A stretch of 64,000 bases of DNA from CAVZYN01 sp963779515. GTDB lineage: Bacteria; Pseudomonadota; Alphaproteobacteria; Rhizobiales; Hyphomicrobiaceae. Below the pieces are notes generated by a model. It saw only the letters and a program-made list of their open reading frames with translations, searched no databases and was not told where the DNA came from. Where the stretch lies: assembly GCA_963779515.1 (NCBI GenBank), contig CAVZYN010000004.1, forward strand, positions 124,001-188,000, read 5' to 3'. Shown one piece after another: positions 33,904-42,620 of this stretch (positions are counted from its first letter, which is position 1; the number at the start of each line of letters is the position of its first letter). The translations under genes were made by a program, and so were the position numbers.

Positions 33904-35322
33904 ATGAACGGACACTATCGGACTGGCGTCGCCGCTTTGTTTTTGGTGTGGTTCGTTGCCGGCGTGGCCGTGCCGGACGCGATTGCGCAGCGCAGGACGC
34001 CGCCGCCATCGCGGGAGGCGGCTCAGTATTCGTTCGCGCCGATCGTGAAGGAGACGGCGCCAGCGGTCGTCAACGTTTATGTGCGCGGACGCGTCAAGGT
34101 GCAGTCGCCGTTCGCGGATGATCCGTTCTTCCGGCGCTTTTTCGGCGATCAGTTCGGCGGCCCATCGGAGCGGATGCAGAATTCGCTCGGCTCGGGCGTG
34201 ATCGTTTCGGCGGACGGCATGGTCGTCACCAACACGCACGTGATCAAGACGTCGGGGGCGACCGAGATCAAGGTGGTGCTGGCGGACAAGCGCGAGTTCG
34301 ATGCGCGCATCGTGCAGGCGGACGAGAAAACGGACATCGCCGTCCTGAAGATCGAGAAGGGCGATGGGTCATTTCCGTTTCTCGCGTTCGAGGACAGTGA
34401 CAAAATCGAAGTCGGCGACATGGTGCTCGCGATCGGCAATCCGTTTGGGGTGGGCCAAACAGTGACGAGCGGGATCATCTCGGCGCTCGGCCGGTCAGAG
34501 ATCGCGCAATCGGATGCGCAGGTGTTCATCCAGACAGATGCGGCGATCAACCCGGGGAATTCGGGCGGGGCGCTGGTCGACATGGCGGGCAAGCTGGTCG
34601 GCATCAACACGGCGATATTCTCTCGGTCGGGGGGATCACACGGGATCGGATTTGCGATCCCGTCAAATCTGGTGCGCTTGCATGTGGAGAGCGCCGCGGC
34701 GGGGCGAAAAGTCGAGCGACCCTGGCTTGGCGCCAAGCTCGGGCCTTTGACACGCGATGTCGCGGAGGCGATGGGTATTCAGCGGGCGTCGGGCGCGTTG
34801 GTGGTGCGGGTCGCGGACGGCGGCCCGGCGGCGCAGGCGGGGCTAAAGGCTGGCGACGTGATCACCGCGATCGACGGCACCGAGGTCAATGACCAGCGCG
34901 CCGCACTCTACCGGCTGACGACGAAAGGCATCGGCGGCCGCGCAAAGCTCGACGTCGTGCGGCAAGGGCGGGCGCTAGCGGTGGATTTCTCGCTCAAGGC
35001 GCCGCCGCAGCCGGGGCGGGATGATGTGCGCAACCTCTCCGGCGCGCATCCGCTGGAGGGCGCGCGGGTTGCGAATTTGCTGCCTGGCATCGCCGAAGAG
35101 CTTGGGCTCGAGGAGGGAGACGGCGTTGTCGTGCTGTCGGTGCGGCCCGGATCGCCGTCAGCGCGCGTCGGTTTGGAGGCGGGCGACATCATCGTGCAGG
35201 TCGGGACGGCAACGCCGAAGTCGGTCGTTGCGCTCGACCAGGCGTTGCAGGCGCGGCCGCGCGTCTGGCAGCTGGCGGTCCGGCGCGGCCAACAGGTGCT
35301 GCAAGTGCAAGTGCCGGGGTGA
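33904..35322 (+). CDS. DegP/HtrA-family periplasmic serine protease
   Basis: A 472-residue Do-like protease that degrades or holds misfolded envelope proteins. After a signal peptide (about residues 1-28, ending AIAQ) comes the trypsin-like domain with the triad His in VTNTHVI, Asp in [10 protein letters not shown] and Ser in [14 protein letters not shown]. Two PDZ domains follow, the first beginning [19 protein letters not shown] and the second around [25 protein letters not shown]. The ATG at 33904 puts the signal at the start and has AGGAAG upstream. It lies 80 bases after the heptamer array. DegP, DegQ and MucD cannot be separated by sequence alone. Confidence 0.92.
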
Positions 35323-35353
35323 GCCTGCGAAATGTAAGCAAGAGCACGGGGTT

Positions 35354-36673
35354 ATGAGCAACCTGTTCGAAGCGGCGGGACTAGAGAAAGGGGCGCCGCG
35401 GCCGCTCGCCGACCGGCTGCGTCCGACGGTGTTGGGCGAGGTCGTGGGGCAGGATCACGTGGTCGGGCCCGATGGCACACTGACGCGGATGCTGAAAAGT
35501 GGACGGCTCGGTTCGCTGATCTTCTGGGGGCCGCCTGGATGCGGCAAGACGACGATCGCGCGGCTGCTGGCGCGTGAGACCAGTCTCGAGTTCGAACAGA
35601 TTTCGGCGATCTTTTCGGGCGTGCAGGATTTGAAGAAGGCGTTCGACCGGGCGAAGGCGCGGCGTGAACAAGGCAAGGGGACGCTGCTGTTCGTCGATGA
35701 GATTCATCGTTTCAACCGGGCGCAGCAGGACAGCTTTCTGCCGGTGATGGAGGATGGGACGATCACGCTGGTTGGCGCGACCACCGAAAATCCATCGTTC
35801 GAGCTGAACGGCGCGGTGCTGTCGCGGGCGACGGTGATCACACTCAACCGGCATGACGAAGCGGCAATCGAAAAGTTGTTTCTCAGGGCGGAAGCGGAGA
35901 TCGGGCGGGCGTTGCCGCTGGACGCTGAAGCGCGGCTGTCGCTGATCGCGATGGCGGACGGCGATGGGCGCACGTCGCTCAATATGGCGGAGGAGATTTT
36001 TGCGAGTGTCGCGGAGGGCGAGCGGCCGCTCGACCGGGCGCGGCTGACGAAGCTGATCCAGCGCCGCGCGCCGCTCTACGACAAGAGCCGCGATGGGCAC
36101 TACAATCTCGTCAGTGCCTTGCATAAAAGCATTCGTGGATCAGATCCGGATGCAGCGCTCTATTGGTTTTGCCGGATGCTGGATGGTGGCGAGGATCGCC
36201 TGTTCGTCGCACGGCGGCTGGTGCGGATGGCGGTCGAAGATATCGGGCTCGCCGATCCGCAGGCGCTGGTGGTGGCAAACGCTGCGAAAGAGGCGTTCGA
36301 TTTTCTCGGCAGCCCGGAAGGCGAGTTGGCGCTGGCGGAGGCGGTGATTTATCTCGCGACGGCGCCGAAGTCGAATGGGGCCTATGTCGCCTATAAGGCT
36401 GCGATGCGAGCGGCGAAGGAGACGGGCAGCATCGCGCCGCCGAAGATCATTCTGAATGCGCCAACGAAGCTGATGGAGGACGAGGGATATGGCGAGGGCT
36501 ACGCGTATGACCACGATACGCCGGAAGGGTTTTCGGGTCAGAACTACTTCCCCGATGAGATGAAATCGCGGCCACGCTACTACGATCCGCCAGAGCGCGG
36601 GTTCGAGCGCGAGATCAAGAAGCGGCTCGCGTATTGGGATGGATTGCGCAAAAAGCGCGGCGATCGGACGTGA
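35354..36673 (+). CDS. rarA: Replication-associated recombination protein A (RarA/MgsA)
   Basis: A 439-residue AAA+ ATPase acting at stalled replication forks. The Walker A is GPPGCGKTT (59-67), Walker B LLFVDEIHRFN, sensor 1 VGATTENPSFELN with the arginine finger region LSRATVI. The C-terminal part has the RarA-specific YDKSRDGHYNLVSALHKSIRGSDPDAALYW and a late GYGEGYAYDHDTPEGFSGQNYFPD. It lies 31 bases after the DegP-like gene and is probably co-transcribed; this order is common in related genomes. Confidence 0.95.
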   Translation: MSNLFEAAGLEKGAPRPLADRLRPTVLGEVVGQDHVVGPDGTLTRMLKSGRLGSLIFWGPPGCGKTTIARLLARETSLEFEQISAIFSGVQDLKKAFDRAKARREQGKGTLLFVDEIHRFNRAQQDSFLPVMEDGTITLVGATTENPSFELNGAVLSRATVITLNRHDEAAIEKLFLRAEAEIGRALPLDAEARLSLIAMADGDGRTSLNMAEEIFASVAEGERPLDRARLTKLIQRRAPLYDKSRDGHYNLVSALHKSIRGSDPDAALYWFCRMLDGGEDRLFVARRLVRMAVEDIGLADPQALVVANAAKEAFDFLGSPEGELALAEAVIYLATAPKSNGAYVAYKAAMRAAKETGSIAPPKIILNAPTKLMEDEGYGEGYAYDHDTPEGFSGQNYFPDEMKSRPRYYDPPERGFEREIKKRLAYWDGLRKKRGDRT

Positions 36674-36690
36674 TCGCGACGAAGGGGTAG

Positions 36691-36745
36691 ACCAGCTCTG
36701 CGCGCTCTTGAGCGGGGTGGTGCCAGAACGCTAGACAGAGCTGGT
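36691..36745. repeat. Inverted repeat, 10-base arms
   Basis: ACCAGCTCTG (36691-36700) and CAGAGCTGGT (36736-36745) are perfect inverted copies 35 bases apart, 17 bases after the rarA stop. Long spacing makes a simple terminator unlikely. Origin unknown. Confidence 0.4.
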
Positions 36746-36867
36746 CCTTGATCCGGATGCTTGCCCGAGAGGGCGTGGGCTTGCGTCCGGGACTTACGAT
36801 CTGTTGGTTCACCGCCGACACCAAAATGAATAGGTCCAGTATTGAGTGGCGGGACGTCCAGGCCGTT

Positions 36868-36889
36868 GTGACGCCACGGGTGGCGTCAC
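36868..36889. terminator. Perfect palindrome, possible bidirectional terminator
   Basis: GTGACGCCAC and GTGGCGTCAC form a ten-pair stem with a two-base loop, between rarA and the convergent small membrane protein gene. No T-run on either side. A protein-binding site is an alternative. The rest of 36674-36952 shows nothing codable that I can support. Confidence 0.4.
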
Positions 36890-36952
36890 GTGCGTACAGT
36901 AGCACAGGAGTGCAAAGGTGATGTGACAGTCGCAGAGGCGTTTGGCGCGGGT

Positions 36953-37297
36953 TTAGCGCGCGGATGCCCGGACGTAGCGGCAAATGGCGACGAGATCGCG
37001 GTGACGGTCCGGGAAGTGCTGTGCGTTCGGGTTCTGCACGCTCGCTAGGGAGCGGACAACAATCCTCTTGGCGGTCTCATCAAGGTAGCCGTAGGCGGCG
37101 GCCATTTCGAGGGCCGTGCACGCGCCCATGGCGTAATCTGACGTGTTGACGGCCCGATAGCCGTTCCAAGCCAAGAGTGCGCCCGATAGGGCGCCGGCCA
37201 CCAACAGGCTGGCGGCGATGCCGGCCAACACTGTCGCGCGCGCCGGGGCGGCGCGCCGTGATGGAGCCGCGTGCGTCGTGCGGTTGGTAACAGACAT
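36953..37297 (-). CDS. Small single-pass membrane or exported protein, unknown function
   Basis: A 114-residue product from the ATG at 37297. Residues about 21-44 (TVLAGIAASLLVAGALSGALLAW) form one hydrophobic helix after a basic N-terminus, so it is either anchored or exported. The rest contains two Cys (GACTALEMAAAYGYL and AICRYVRASAR). The frame is open upstream to 37627, but that part crosses a palindromic repeat and has no coding character, so I use the internal ATG. No family recognised. Confidence 0.5.
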   Translation of the reverse strand: MSVTNRTTHAAPSRRAAPARATVLAGIAASLLVAGALSGALLAWNGYRAVNTSDYAMGACTALEMAAAYGYLDETAKRIVVRSLASVQNPNAQHFPDRHRDLVAICRYVRASAR

Positions 37298-37454
37298 GCT
37301 AATTATCCGGTGCTGTTTTCGATGCCGGAAAAGCCGACCATGCCAAGTCGTGGTGACAGGGGCGTGACGGTGGATTTTGCTGGCCGCGTCGACAATGGCT
37401 AGCGCGCGGCATGTGGCGTTTGCGATCGCACTGGCGCGGCGTATGGGTGCTGCT

Positions 37455-37531
37455 GCCCCCTCATCCGCCCCTTCGTCGCGAAGCCGAGTTTCGCTCGGAC
37501 GGGGCACCTTCTCCCCACGGGAGAAAGAAGG
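37455..37531. repeat. Dispersed GC-rich palindromic repeat
   Basis: The segment CCCCCTCATCCGCCCCTTCG ... GGGGCACCTTCTCCCC ... GGGAGAAAGAAGG contains two hairpins (CCGAG/CTCGG and TTCTCCC/GGGAGAA). It matches the general form of a very common Hyphomicrobiales extragenic repeat. Related elements occur at 1929-2089 and 32493-32510. Confidence 0.6.
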
Positions 37532-37603
37532 CAACTCGATGATGCCGGTGCCTCCCGCGATAACCCTGGCGGCGAGGAGTTTGGTTGATTTGGTGACTAT
37601 GCC

Positions 37604-37632
37604 TTGACATGCGGCGCTGCCACCCATATCTA
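37604..37632 (+). promoter_or_regulatory. groESL promoter (sigma-70 and possibly RpoH)
   Basis: TTGACA (37604-37609), exactly 17 bases, TATCTA (37627-37632). The same DNA reads CTTGACA and CCCATAT at heat-shock sigma spacing, so RpoH could also use it. The predicted start is a few bases before CIRCE. Confidence 0.8.
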
Positions 37633-37643
37633 ACGCCCAGCCG

Positions 37644-37670
37644 CTAGCACTCTCAATTTGCGAGTGCTAT
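37644..37670. promoter_or_regulatory. CIRCE operator (HrcA binding site)
   Basis: CTAGCACTC, nine bases, GAGTGCTAT: the CIRCE inverted repeat with one change from consensus (TTAGCACTC-N9-GAGTGCTAA) at each outer end. It overlaps the expected transcription start of groES. The cognate repressor gene hrcA is in the window at 55475-56575. Confidence 0.95.
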
Positions 37671-37740
37671 CAGCTTATCCACAGATCTATCTCAACTGGG
37701 CTGATGTAAGCTAAGCCCTTGAATTGGAGTGCACTTTTCC

Positions 37741-38031
37741 ATGAAATTCCGTCCCCTCCACGACCGCGTGGTTGTCAAGCGCGCTGAGAGCGAGACCAAA
37801 TCCGCCGGCGGCATCATCATTCCGGACACGGCCGGCGAGAAGCCGAGCCAGGGTGAAATCATCGCCGTCGGCCCTGGTGGCCGCGACGAAGCCGGCAAGC
37901 TGATCCCGATCGACCTCAAGAAAGGCGACAAGGTTCTGTTCGGCAAATGGTCCGGCACCGAAGTCAAAATCGACGGCAAAGAGCTCCTGATCATGAAGGA
38001 GAGCGACATCATGGGCGTGCTCGAGAAGTAA
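37741..38031 (+). CDS. groES: Co-chaperonin GroES
   Basis: GroES caps the GroEL folding chamber. The 96-residue protein starts MKFRPLHDRVVVKRAESETKS, has the mobile loop containing GGIIIPDTAGEKPSQG, and ends KESDIMGVLEK. The ATG at 37741 has GGAG ten bases upstream; the in-frame GTG at 37729 is discounted because the usual N-terminus starts at the ATG. Control is by promoter plus CIRCE. Confidence 0.97.
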   Translation: MKFRPLHDRVVVKRAESETKSAGGIIIPDTAGEKPSQGEIIAVGPGGRDEAGKLIPIDLKKGDKVLFGKWSGTEVKIDGKELLIMKESDIMGVLEK

Positions 38032-38090
38032 CTCTCGAAGCCCGCTCTTTCATTTTCCCCCCTTAGTCATCTACCCGGAGTGGTTCCCAC

Positions 38091-39737
38091 ATGGCTGCTA
38101 AAGACGTCAAGTTTTCTTCCGATGCCCGCGATCGCATGTTGCGCGGCGTCGACATCCTCGCCAACGCGGTGAAGGTTACGCTCGGCCCGAAAGGCCGCAA
38201 CGTCATTATCGAGAAAAGCTTCGGCGCGCCGCGCACGACCAAGGACGGCGTGACGGTCGCGAAGGAAATCGAACTCGAAGACAAGTTCGAGAACATGGGC
38301 GCACAGATGGTGCGCGAAGTGGCCCAGAAGACCAACGACGTGGCCGGTGATGGCACGACGACGGCAACGGTTCTGGCGCAGGCGATCGTTCGCGAAGGCC
38401 TGAAGTCGGTGGCCGCCGGCATGAACCCGATGGATTTGAAGCGCGGCATCGACAAGGCCGTCGCCCAGGTCGTCGACGACATCCAGAAGAGAGCCAAGAA
38501 AGTCAAGAATAGCCAGGAGATCGCCCAGGTCGGCTCGATCGCCGCCAACGGCGAGAAGTCGATCGGCGACATGATCGCCAAGGCGATGCAGCGGGTCGGC
38601 AACGAAGGCGTCATCACGGTCGAAGAGGCCAAAAGCCTCGAAACTGAACTCGATGTCGTCGAAGGCATGCAGTTCGATCGTGGTTATCTCTCGCCGTACT
38701 TCATCACCAATGCCGACAAGATGATCGCCGAACTCGAGGATGTGTATATTCTCATCCACGAGAAGAAGCTGTCGTCGCTGCAGCCGATGCTGCCGGTTCT
38801 CGAAGCCGTCGTGCAAACCGGCCGCCCACTCTTGATCATCGCGGAAGAAGTCGAAGGCGAGGCGCTTGCAACGCTGGTCGTCAACAAGCTGCGCGGTGGC
38901 CTCAAGGTTGCCGCTGTCAAGGCGCCGGGCTTCGGTGATCGCCGCAAAGCGATGCTCGAAGATATCGCCGTGCTTTGCAATGGCCAAGTGATCTCGGAAG
39001 ATCTCGGGATCAAGCTCGAGAACGTCGAGCTCAGCATGCTCGGCCGCGCCAAGCGCGTGAAGATCGAGAAAGAAAACACCACGATCATCGACGGCACGGG
39101 CAAGAAGAAAGACATCGAAGCCCGCGTCACGCAGATCAAGCAGCAGATCGAAGAAACGACGTCGGACTACGATCGCGAGAAGCTGCAAGAGCGTCTTGCC
39201 AAGCTCGCAGGCGGCGTTGCCGTGATCAAGGTTGGTGGTGCGACGGAAATCGAAGTCAAGGAGCGTAAGGACCGCGTCGATGATGCGCTGAATGCGACTC
39301 GCGCGGCGGTTGAAGAAGGCGTGGTTCCGGGGGGCGGCGTTGCCCTGCTCAAGGCCTCGCTCGCGATTACCGCAAAGGGCCAGAACGACGACCAGGAAGC
39401 CGGCATCCAGATCGTGCGCCGCGCACTCCAGGCGCCAATCCGCCAGATCGCCGAAAACGCCGGTGTCGAAGGTTCGATCGTCGTCGGCAAGGTTTCGGAA
39501 TCGAAGAGCATCAACTTCGGTTACGACGCCCAGAACGATGAGTACGTCGACATGATCGAAAAGGGCATCATTGATCCCGTAAAGGTCGTGCGTACCGCGC
39601 TGCAGGATGCAGCATCGATCGCGAGCCTGATGATCACGACGGAAGCCGGAATCGCAGAGGCACCCAAGAAGGGTGCGGGCGGCCACGGCGGCGGCATGCC
39701 CGGCGGCGGCATGGGCGGCATGGACGGCATGATGTAA
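38091..39737 (+). CDS. groEL: Chaperonin GroEL
   Basis: The 548-residue 60-kDa chaperonin forms the double ring that folds proteins with GroES. Conserved parts are the ATP site TLGPKGRNVIIEKSFG and GDGTTTATVLAQAIV, the apical domain with KAPGFGDRRKAML, and the C-terminal Gly/Met tail of GGMPGGGMGGM type. It lies 59 bases after groES. Hyphomicrobiales often have several groEL copies; this one has the housekeeping, CIRCE-controlled layout. Confidence 0.98.
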   Translation: MAAKDVKFSSDARDRMLRGVDILANAVKVTLGPKGRNVIIEKSFGAPRTTKDGVTVAKEIELEDKFENMGAQMVREVAQKTNDVAGDGTTTATVLAQAIVREGLKSVAAGMNPMDLKRGIDKAVAQVVDDIQKRAKKVKNSQEIAQVGSIAANGEKSIGDMIAKAMQRVGNEGVITVEEAKSLETELDVVEGMQFDRGYLSPYFITNADKMIAELEDVYILIHEKKLSSLQPMLPVLEAVVQTGRPLLIIAEEVEGEALATLVVNKLRGGLKVAAVKAPGFGDRRKAMLEDIAVLCNGQVISEDLGIKLENVELSMLGRAKRVKIEKENTTIIDGTGKKKDIEARVTQIKQQIEETTSDYDREKLQERLAKLAGGVAVIKVGGATEIEVKERKDRVDDALNATRAAVEEGVVPGGGVALLKASLAITAKGQNDDQEAGIQIVRRALQAPIRQIAENAGVEGSIVVGKVSESKSINFGYDAQNDEYVDMIEKGIIDPVKVVRTALQDAASIASLMITTEAGIAEAPKKGAGGHGGGMPGGGMGGMDGMM

Positions 39738-39765
39738 GCCTAAAGCTGACATCGCCAGAGTTCAG

Positions 39766-39806
39766 AAGGCCACGCGGGGAAACCGGCGTGGCCTTTTGGT
39801 TTTTTG
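39766..39806 (+). terminator. Intrinsic terminator after groEL
   Basis: AAGGCCACGC (39766-39775) pairs with GCGTGGCCTT (39786-39795), ten-base loop, then TTGGTTTTTT. It begins 28 bases after the groEL stop. Confidence 0.92.
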
Positions 39807-39954
39807 TTGGCGCGCGGCCGCCCCGCCACCCCCGCGTGCGGACGCAAATTTACGGATTGTTCACCACACGGGTTCATGCGCCTAAAACCATTTGAGCCTT
39901 AGTCTCGGGACAGAGTTCCGGGCACACGGAACCAGGTAACAGGGTTCTGCGTCC

Positions 39955-40569
39955 ATGGTTCCGCTGCTGATCGACGATAGCGGCAATGTCAGAGACAGTA
40001 CGTCGCCGGCTTTGCGCGCGGAGCTGAAGGCGTGGCATCTCGGGCCGAAATTCTCCGATTATGTGATCCGCAATCTCGGGTTTGTGGCGTTGAGCGCCGA
40101 TCGCCAATCGGTGCGGGTGCGGTTGCGGCCGGCGGTGACATCGCCGGTGGCGTTCGCGGCGCTGCTCGACTGGCTTGCCGATCGGGCGCCGGAGCGGGTT
40201 GCAATCTCGTACCTCGGCGACCACTGGAACCACGAGTTCTTTGCCAGCGCTGATGCTGCGCGCAAGCGTCTGGTGATGCTTGTTGCGACGTGGTCGCTGC
40301 CTGACCGTGACGGCGCGCATCCGTTCGTGACGCTGCTGAAGCTCAGGGACGAAGCGCAGGAAACGCTGAAGCGGGCGGCACTCGAGACGGTGCTCGAGGA
40401 CAAGTTGCGCAACCGGGTGCCGGCGATCGCCGATCGGCCAAAAACAAGCCGGACGCGCGACAGGGACACGCGATTGCTGCTGCCGATGCGGCCGGCGAAC
40501 GATCGCCAGCGGCTCTCAAGCGCGACGTTGAGCGACGGCGGAATCGACCTGAGCCCCAAGATCCAGTAG
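39955..40569 (+). CDS. Hypothetical protein
   Basis: A 204-residue frame from an ATG at 39955, with no signal peptide or membrane segment. It has an alternating hydrophobic N-terminal half (LRAELKAWHLGPKFSDYVIRNLGFVALS; VRVRLRPAVTSPVAFAALLDWLADR) and a basic, polar C-terminal third. I do not recognise the family. Upstream lies a small hairpin GTTCCG/CGGAAC at 39915-39932. Its last 54 bases overlap the end of the convergent gene at 40516-41289, so one end may be over-called or the overlap may be functional. Confidence 0.55.
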   Translation: MVPLLIDDSGNVRDSTSPALRAELKAWHLGPKFSDYVIRNLGFVALSADRQSVRVRLRPAVTSPVAFAALLDWLADRAPERVAISYLGDHWNHEFFASADAARKRLVMLVATWSLPDRDGAHPFVTLLKLRDEAQETLKRAALETVLEDKLRNRVPAIADRPKTSRTRDRDTRLLLPMRPANDRQRLSSATLSDGGIDLSPKIQ

Positions 40570-41289
40570 CTGCTGTCTCAGATCAGTGACGAGTTGCTCG
40601 GGCGGCATCCAGCAGATGGCGCAGCGCGGGTTACCGTTCGGCGCGTTGAAGAGTTTCAGATCCCATTCGTATTGGGTGTAGCCGCTCGACTGCCAGACGT
40701 TGCCCTTCATGGGGCCTTCCATCATCAGCGTTGTCGTCCAATCGGTGCGCCAGCGGGTGTAGGCGAAGGCACGGGAAATGCGCGGCAGGATGGCGGAGAG
40801 CTGTTTGCCGCGATAGTCGGGCCGATACCACGCGGCGCCGCCGACCAGGATCGTGCCTTGCAACGATTGGGCGATGGGCGCGGTGACTTCGCAGCGCTCG
40901 TCGGGGGCTTTGTCGCGGGTAGGGGCGTCATAGAACATGCGCAGCGAGGTGGCTTCGTCGTGGAACGAGCGGGCGGTCAGGCGGTAGACGCGGGCGGCTT
41001 GGGTGGCAACGACCTTGCCGCTGGCGTCGCGGCCGAAGATGCAGAAGGCGTTGTCGGTGGCGAGGCCTTCGGGGCAGTAGCGGACGTCGTACATGGATGT
41101 GACGGGCTTCCATGTGTCGCGGTTTTCAGCATTGATTGCGAGGAGTTCGTCGAAGGTGCCAAAGGAGAGCGTGACGCCGCGTTCGCGCGCGGCGAGGTCG
41201 GCCAAGATGAAAAAGCGGCCGAGGACATCCACGGGTCCGTGATCGACCGTAATATCGGTTAGGAGTTGGCGGTCGGTCCAGGCGGGCAT
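40516..41289 (-). CDS. Hypothetical protein, possible acyltransferase-like fold
   Basis: A 257-residue product from the ATG at 41289. Features include FILADLAARERGVTLSFGTFDELLAIN, a strand-rich middle with VVATQAARVYRLTARSF, and AAWYRPDYRGKQLSAILPRISRAFAYTRW, which has the look of a GNAT-type acyl-CoA pocket (R-G-K-x-L). The C-terminal WMPPEQLVTDLRQQL is amphipathic. The family call is a guess from this segment only. No signal peptide. It converges with and overlaps the gene at 39955-40569, and is divergent from the MBL-fold gene. Confidence 0.55.
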   Translation of the reverse strand: MPAWTDRQLLTDITVDHGPVDVLGRFFILADLAARERGVTLSFGTFDELLAINAENRDTWKPVTSMYDVRYCPEGLATDNAFCIFGRDASGKVVATQAARVYRLTARSFHDEATSLRMFYDAPTRDKAPDERCEVTAPIAQSLQGTILVGGAAWYRPDYRGKQLSAILPRISRAFAYTRWRTDWTTTLMMEGPMKGNVWQSSGYTQYEWDLKLFNAPNGNPRCAICWMPPEQLVTDLRQQLLDLGAQVDSAVAQRRA

Positions 41290-41381
41290 CAGTTTGGGTC
41301 TCTCGGAGGATATGGCTGACGAAGTGTAAACGGCTGCCCGGGAGTTGCAACTTCGTTGCCAGCGGTGGTCGCAAACTGGAG

Positions 41382-42473
41382 ATGCACTTGACTGATCCGG
41401 AAAAGAGAAGGCGACGCGGGCGGCGGCGCGCGTTGAAGGTGCTCGCGGGGCTCGGGCTGACGGGGCTCGGCGGCTGGGCGGCTTTGGCGCCACGACGACG
41501 CAATGCTTACTATCAGGGCCCGGTCAGTGATCACTTCAATGGGTTGACGTTCTTCAATCCCGTTGGGGAGGGACCAAAGAGCCTCTCCAATCTTTTGAAA
41601 TGGCGGTTCGAGCCGACGGAGACGTGGCCGGAGGCCTATGCAAGTTCGTTCCGGGACAGGCCGCCTGAGACGGTGAGGGGCCCCGCGGCACGCGTGGTTC
41701 ACGTCGGGCATGCGTCGTTTCTAGTGCAGACGGCGGGGCGCAATCTGCTGATTGATCCCGTGTGGTCGGAGCGCGCGAGCCCGGTATCGTTCGCGGGTCC
41801 GCGCCGTGTCAATGCACCAGGGGTCGCGTTCGAGGATCTGCCGAAGATCGATGCCGTGCTCCTGACGCACAATCACTATGACCACATGGACATGGCGACG
41901 CTCGCGCGGCTTGTTGCGCGGTTTGGGCCGCGGATCATCACGCCGCTCGGGAACGATGCGATCATCCGGGAAGCGATCGAGGCGGCGCGTTTACAGGCGG
42001 TCGATTGGGGGGACGTCGCCGATCTTGGCGATGGGCTCAATGTGCATGTGGAGCCGACGCATCATTGGTCGGCGCGCGGCACGACGGACCGGATGCACGC
42101 ATTGTGGGCGAGCTTTGTGATCGCGAGCGGCGCACGCACGCTCTATTGCATCGGCGATACGGGATTTGGTGACGGGCGAACCTTTCGCAACATAGCGGCC
42201 CGGTATCCACGGATCGATGCGGCGCTGATTCCGATCGGCGCCTATGAGCCGCGATGGTTCATGCGCGAGCAGCACGTCAATCCACAAGAGGCGGTGCGCA
42301 TCTTGACGATGAGCGGGGCTGCACGCGCGATTGGGCATCACTGGGGAACGTTCCCGCTGACCAACGAGGGTGTCGAGCGGCCCCTCGAGCATTTGACGGC
42401 GGCGCTTGCGGCCGAACAGATCGCGCCGCACCGATTTGTGGCGGCGCGGCCGGGGCAGGTGTTCGAGATCTAA
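41382..42473 (+). CDS. MBL-fold metallohydrolase (NAPE-PLD/UlaG-like)
   Basis: A 363-residue metallo-beta-lactamase-fold hydrolase. The metal-binding HNHYDHMD motif (HxHxDH type) is clear, with VVHVGHASFLVQTAGRNLLIDPVWSERASP before it and EPTHHWSARG, YCIGDTGFGDGRTF and IGHHWGTFPLTNEG after it. This set matches the NAPE-PLD-like branch rather than lactamases. The N-terminus RRRRGRRRALKVLAGLGLTGLG resembles a twin-arginine signal or anchor, so it may be exported. Divergent from the hypothetical at 40516-41289. Substrate unknown; a lipid or phosphoester is likely from the family. Confidence 0.85.
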   Translation: MHLTDPEKRRRRGRRRALKVLAGLGLTGLGGWAALAPRRRNAYYQGPVSDHFNGLTFFNPVGEGPKSLSNLLKWRFEPTETWPEAYASSFRDRPPETVRGPAARVVHVGHASFLVQTAGRNLLIDPVWSERASPVSFAGPRRVNAPGVAFEDLPKIDAVLLTHNHYDHMDMATLARLVARFGPRIITPLGNDAIIREAIEAARLQAVDWGDVADLGDGLNVHVEPTHHWSARGTTDRMHALWASFVIASGARTLYCIGDTGFGDGRTFRNIAARYPRIDAALIPIGAYEPRWFMREQHVNPQEAVRILTMSGAARAIGHHWGTFPLTNEGVERPLEHLTAALAAEQIAPHRFVAARPGQVFEI

Positions 42474-42620
42474 GAGTGCGATGGCTAGAGACCGGCGCAT
42501 AGCAGTTGCGCTCGCTCGGCCCGTTTCGCGCATTGAAGCGCGCGGTGGCGCGCCGTAACCTATCCGCCCAGACATCGCATTACAGAGTCTTCCCCAACCG
42601 CTGACCGCAGGAGCCGAGAC

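Larger units (their letters stand above)
37298..37740. other. 443-base region holding a dispersed repeat and the groESL control region
   Basis: No gene supported. From left to right it holds about 150 bases without visible features, a palindromic repeat (37455-37531), the groES promoter (37604-37632) and the CIRCE operator (37644-37670). Confidence 0.6.

Noticed and set aside
36615..36983. Minus-strand frame of 122 residues between rarA and the small membrane protein
   Set aside because: It overlaps the rarA 3' end and two palindromes, has no recognisable domain or ribosome site; a degenerate remnant cannot be excluded.
37298..37627. N-terminal extension of the small membrane protein to 224 residues
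   Set aside because: The added part crosses a dispersed palindromic repeat and the region next to the groES promoter, so the ATG at 37297 is more credible.
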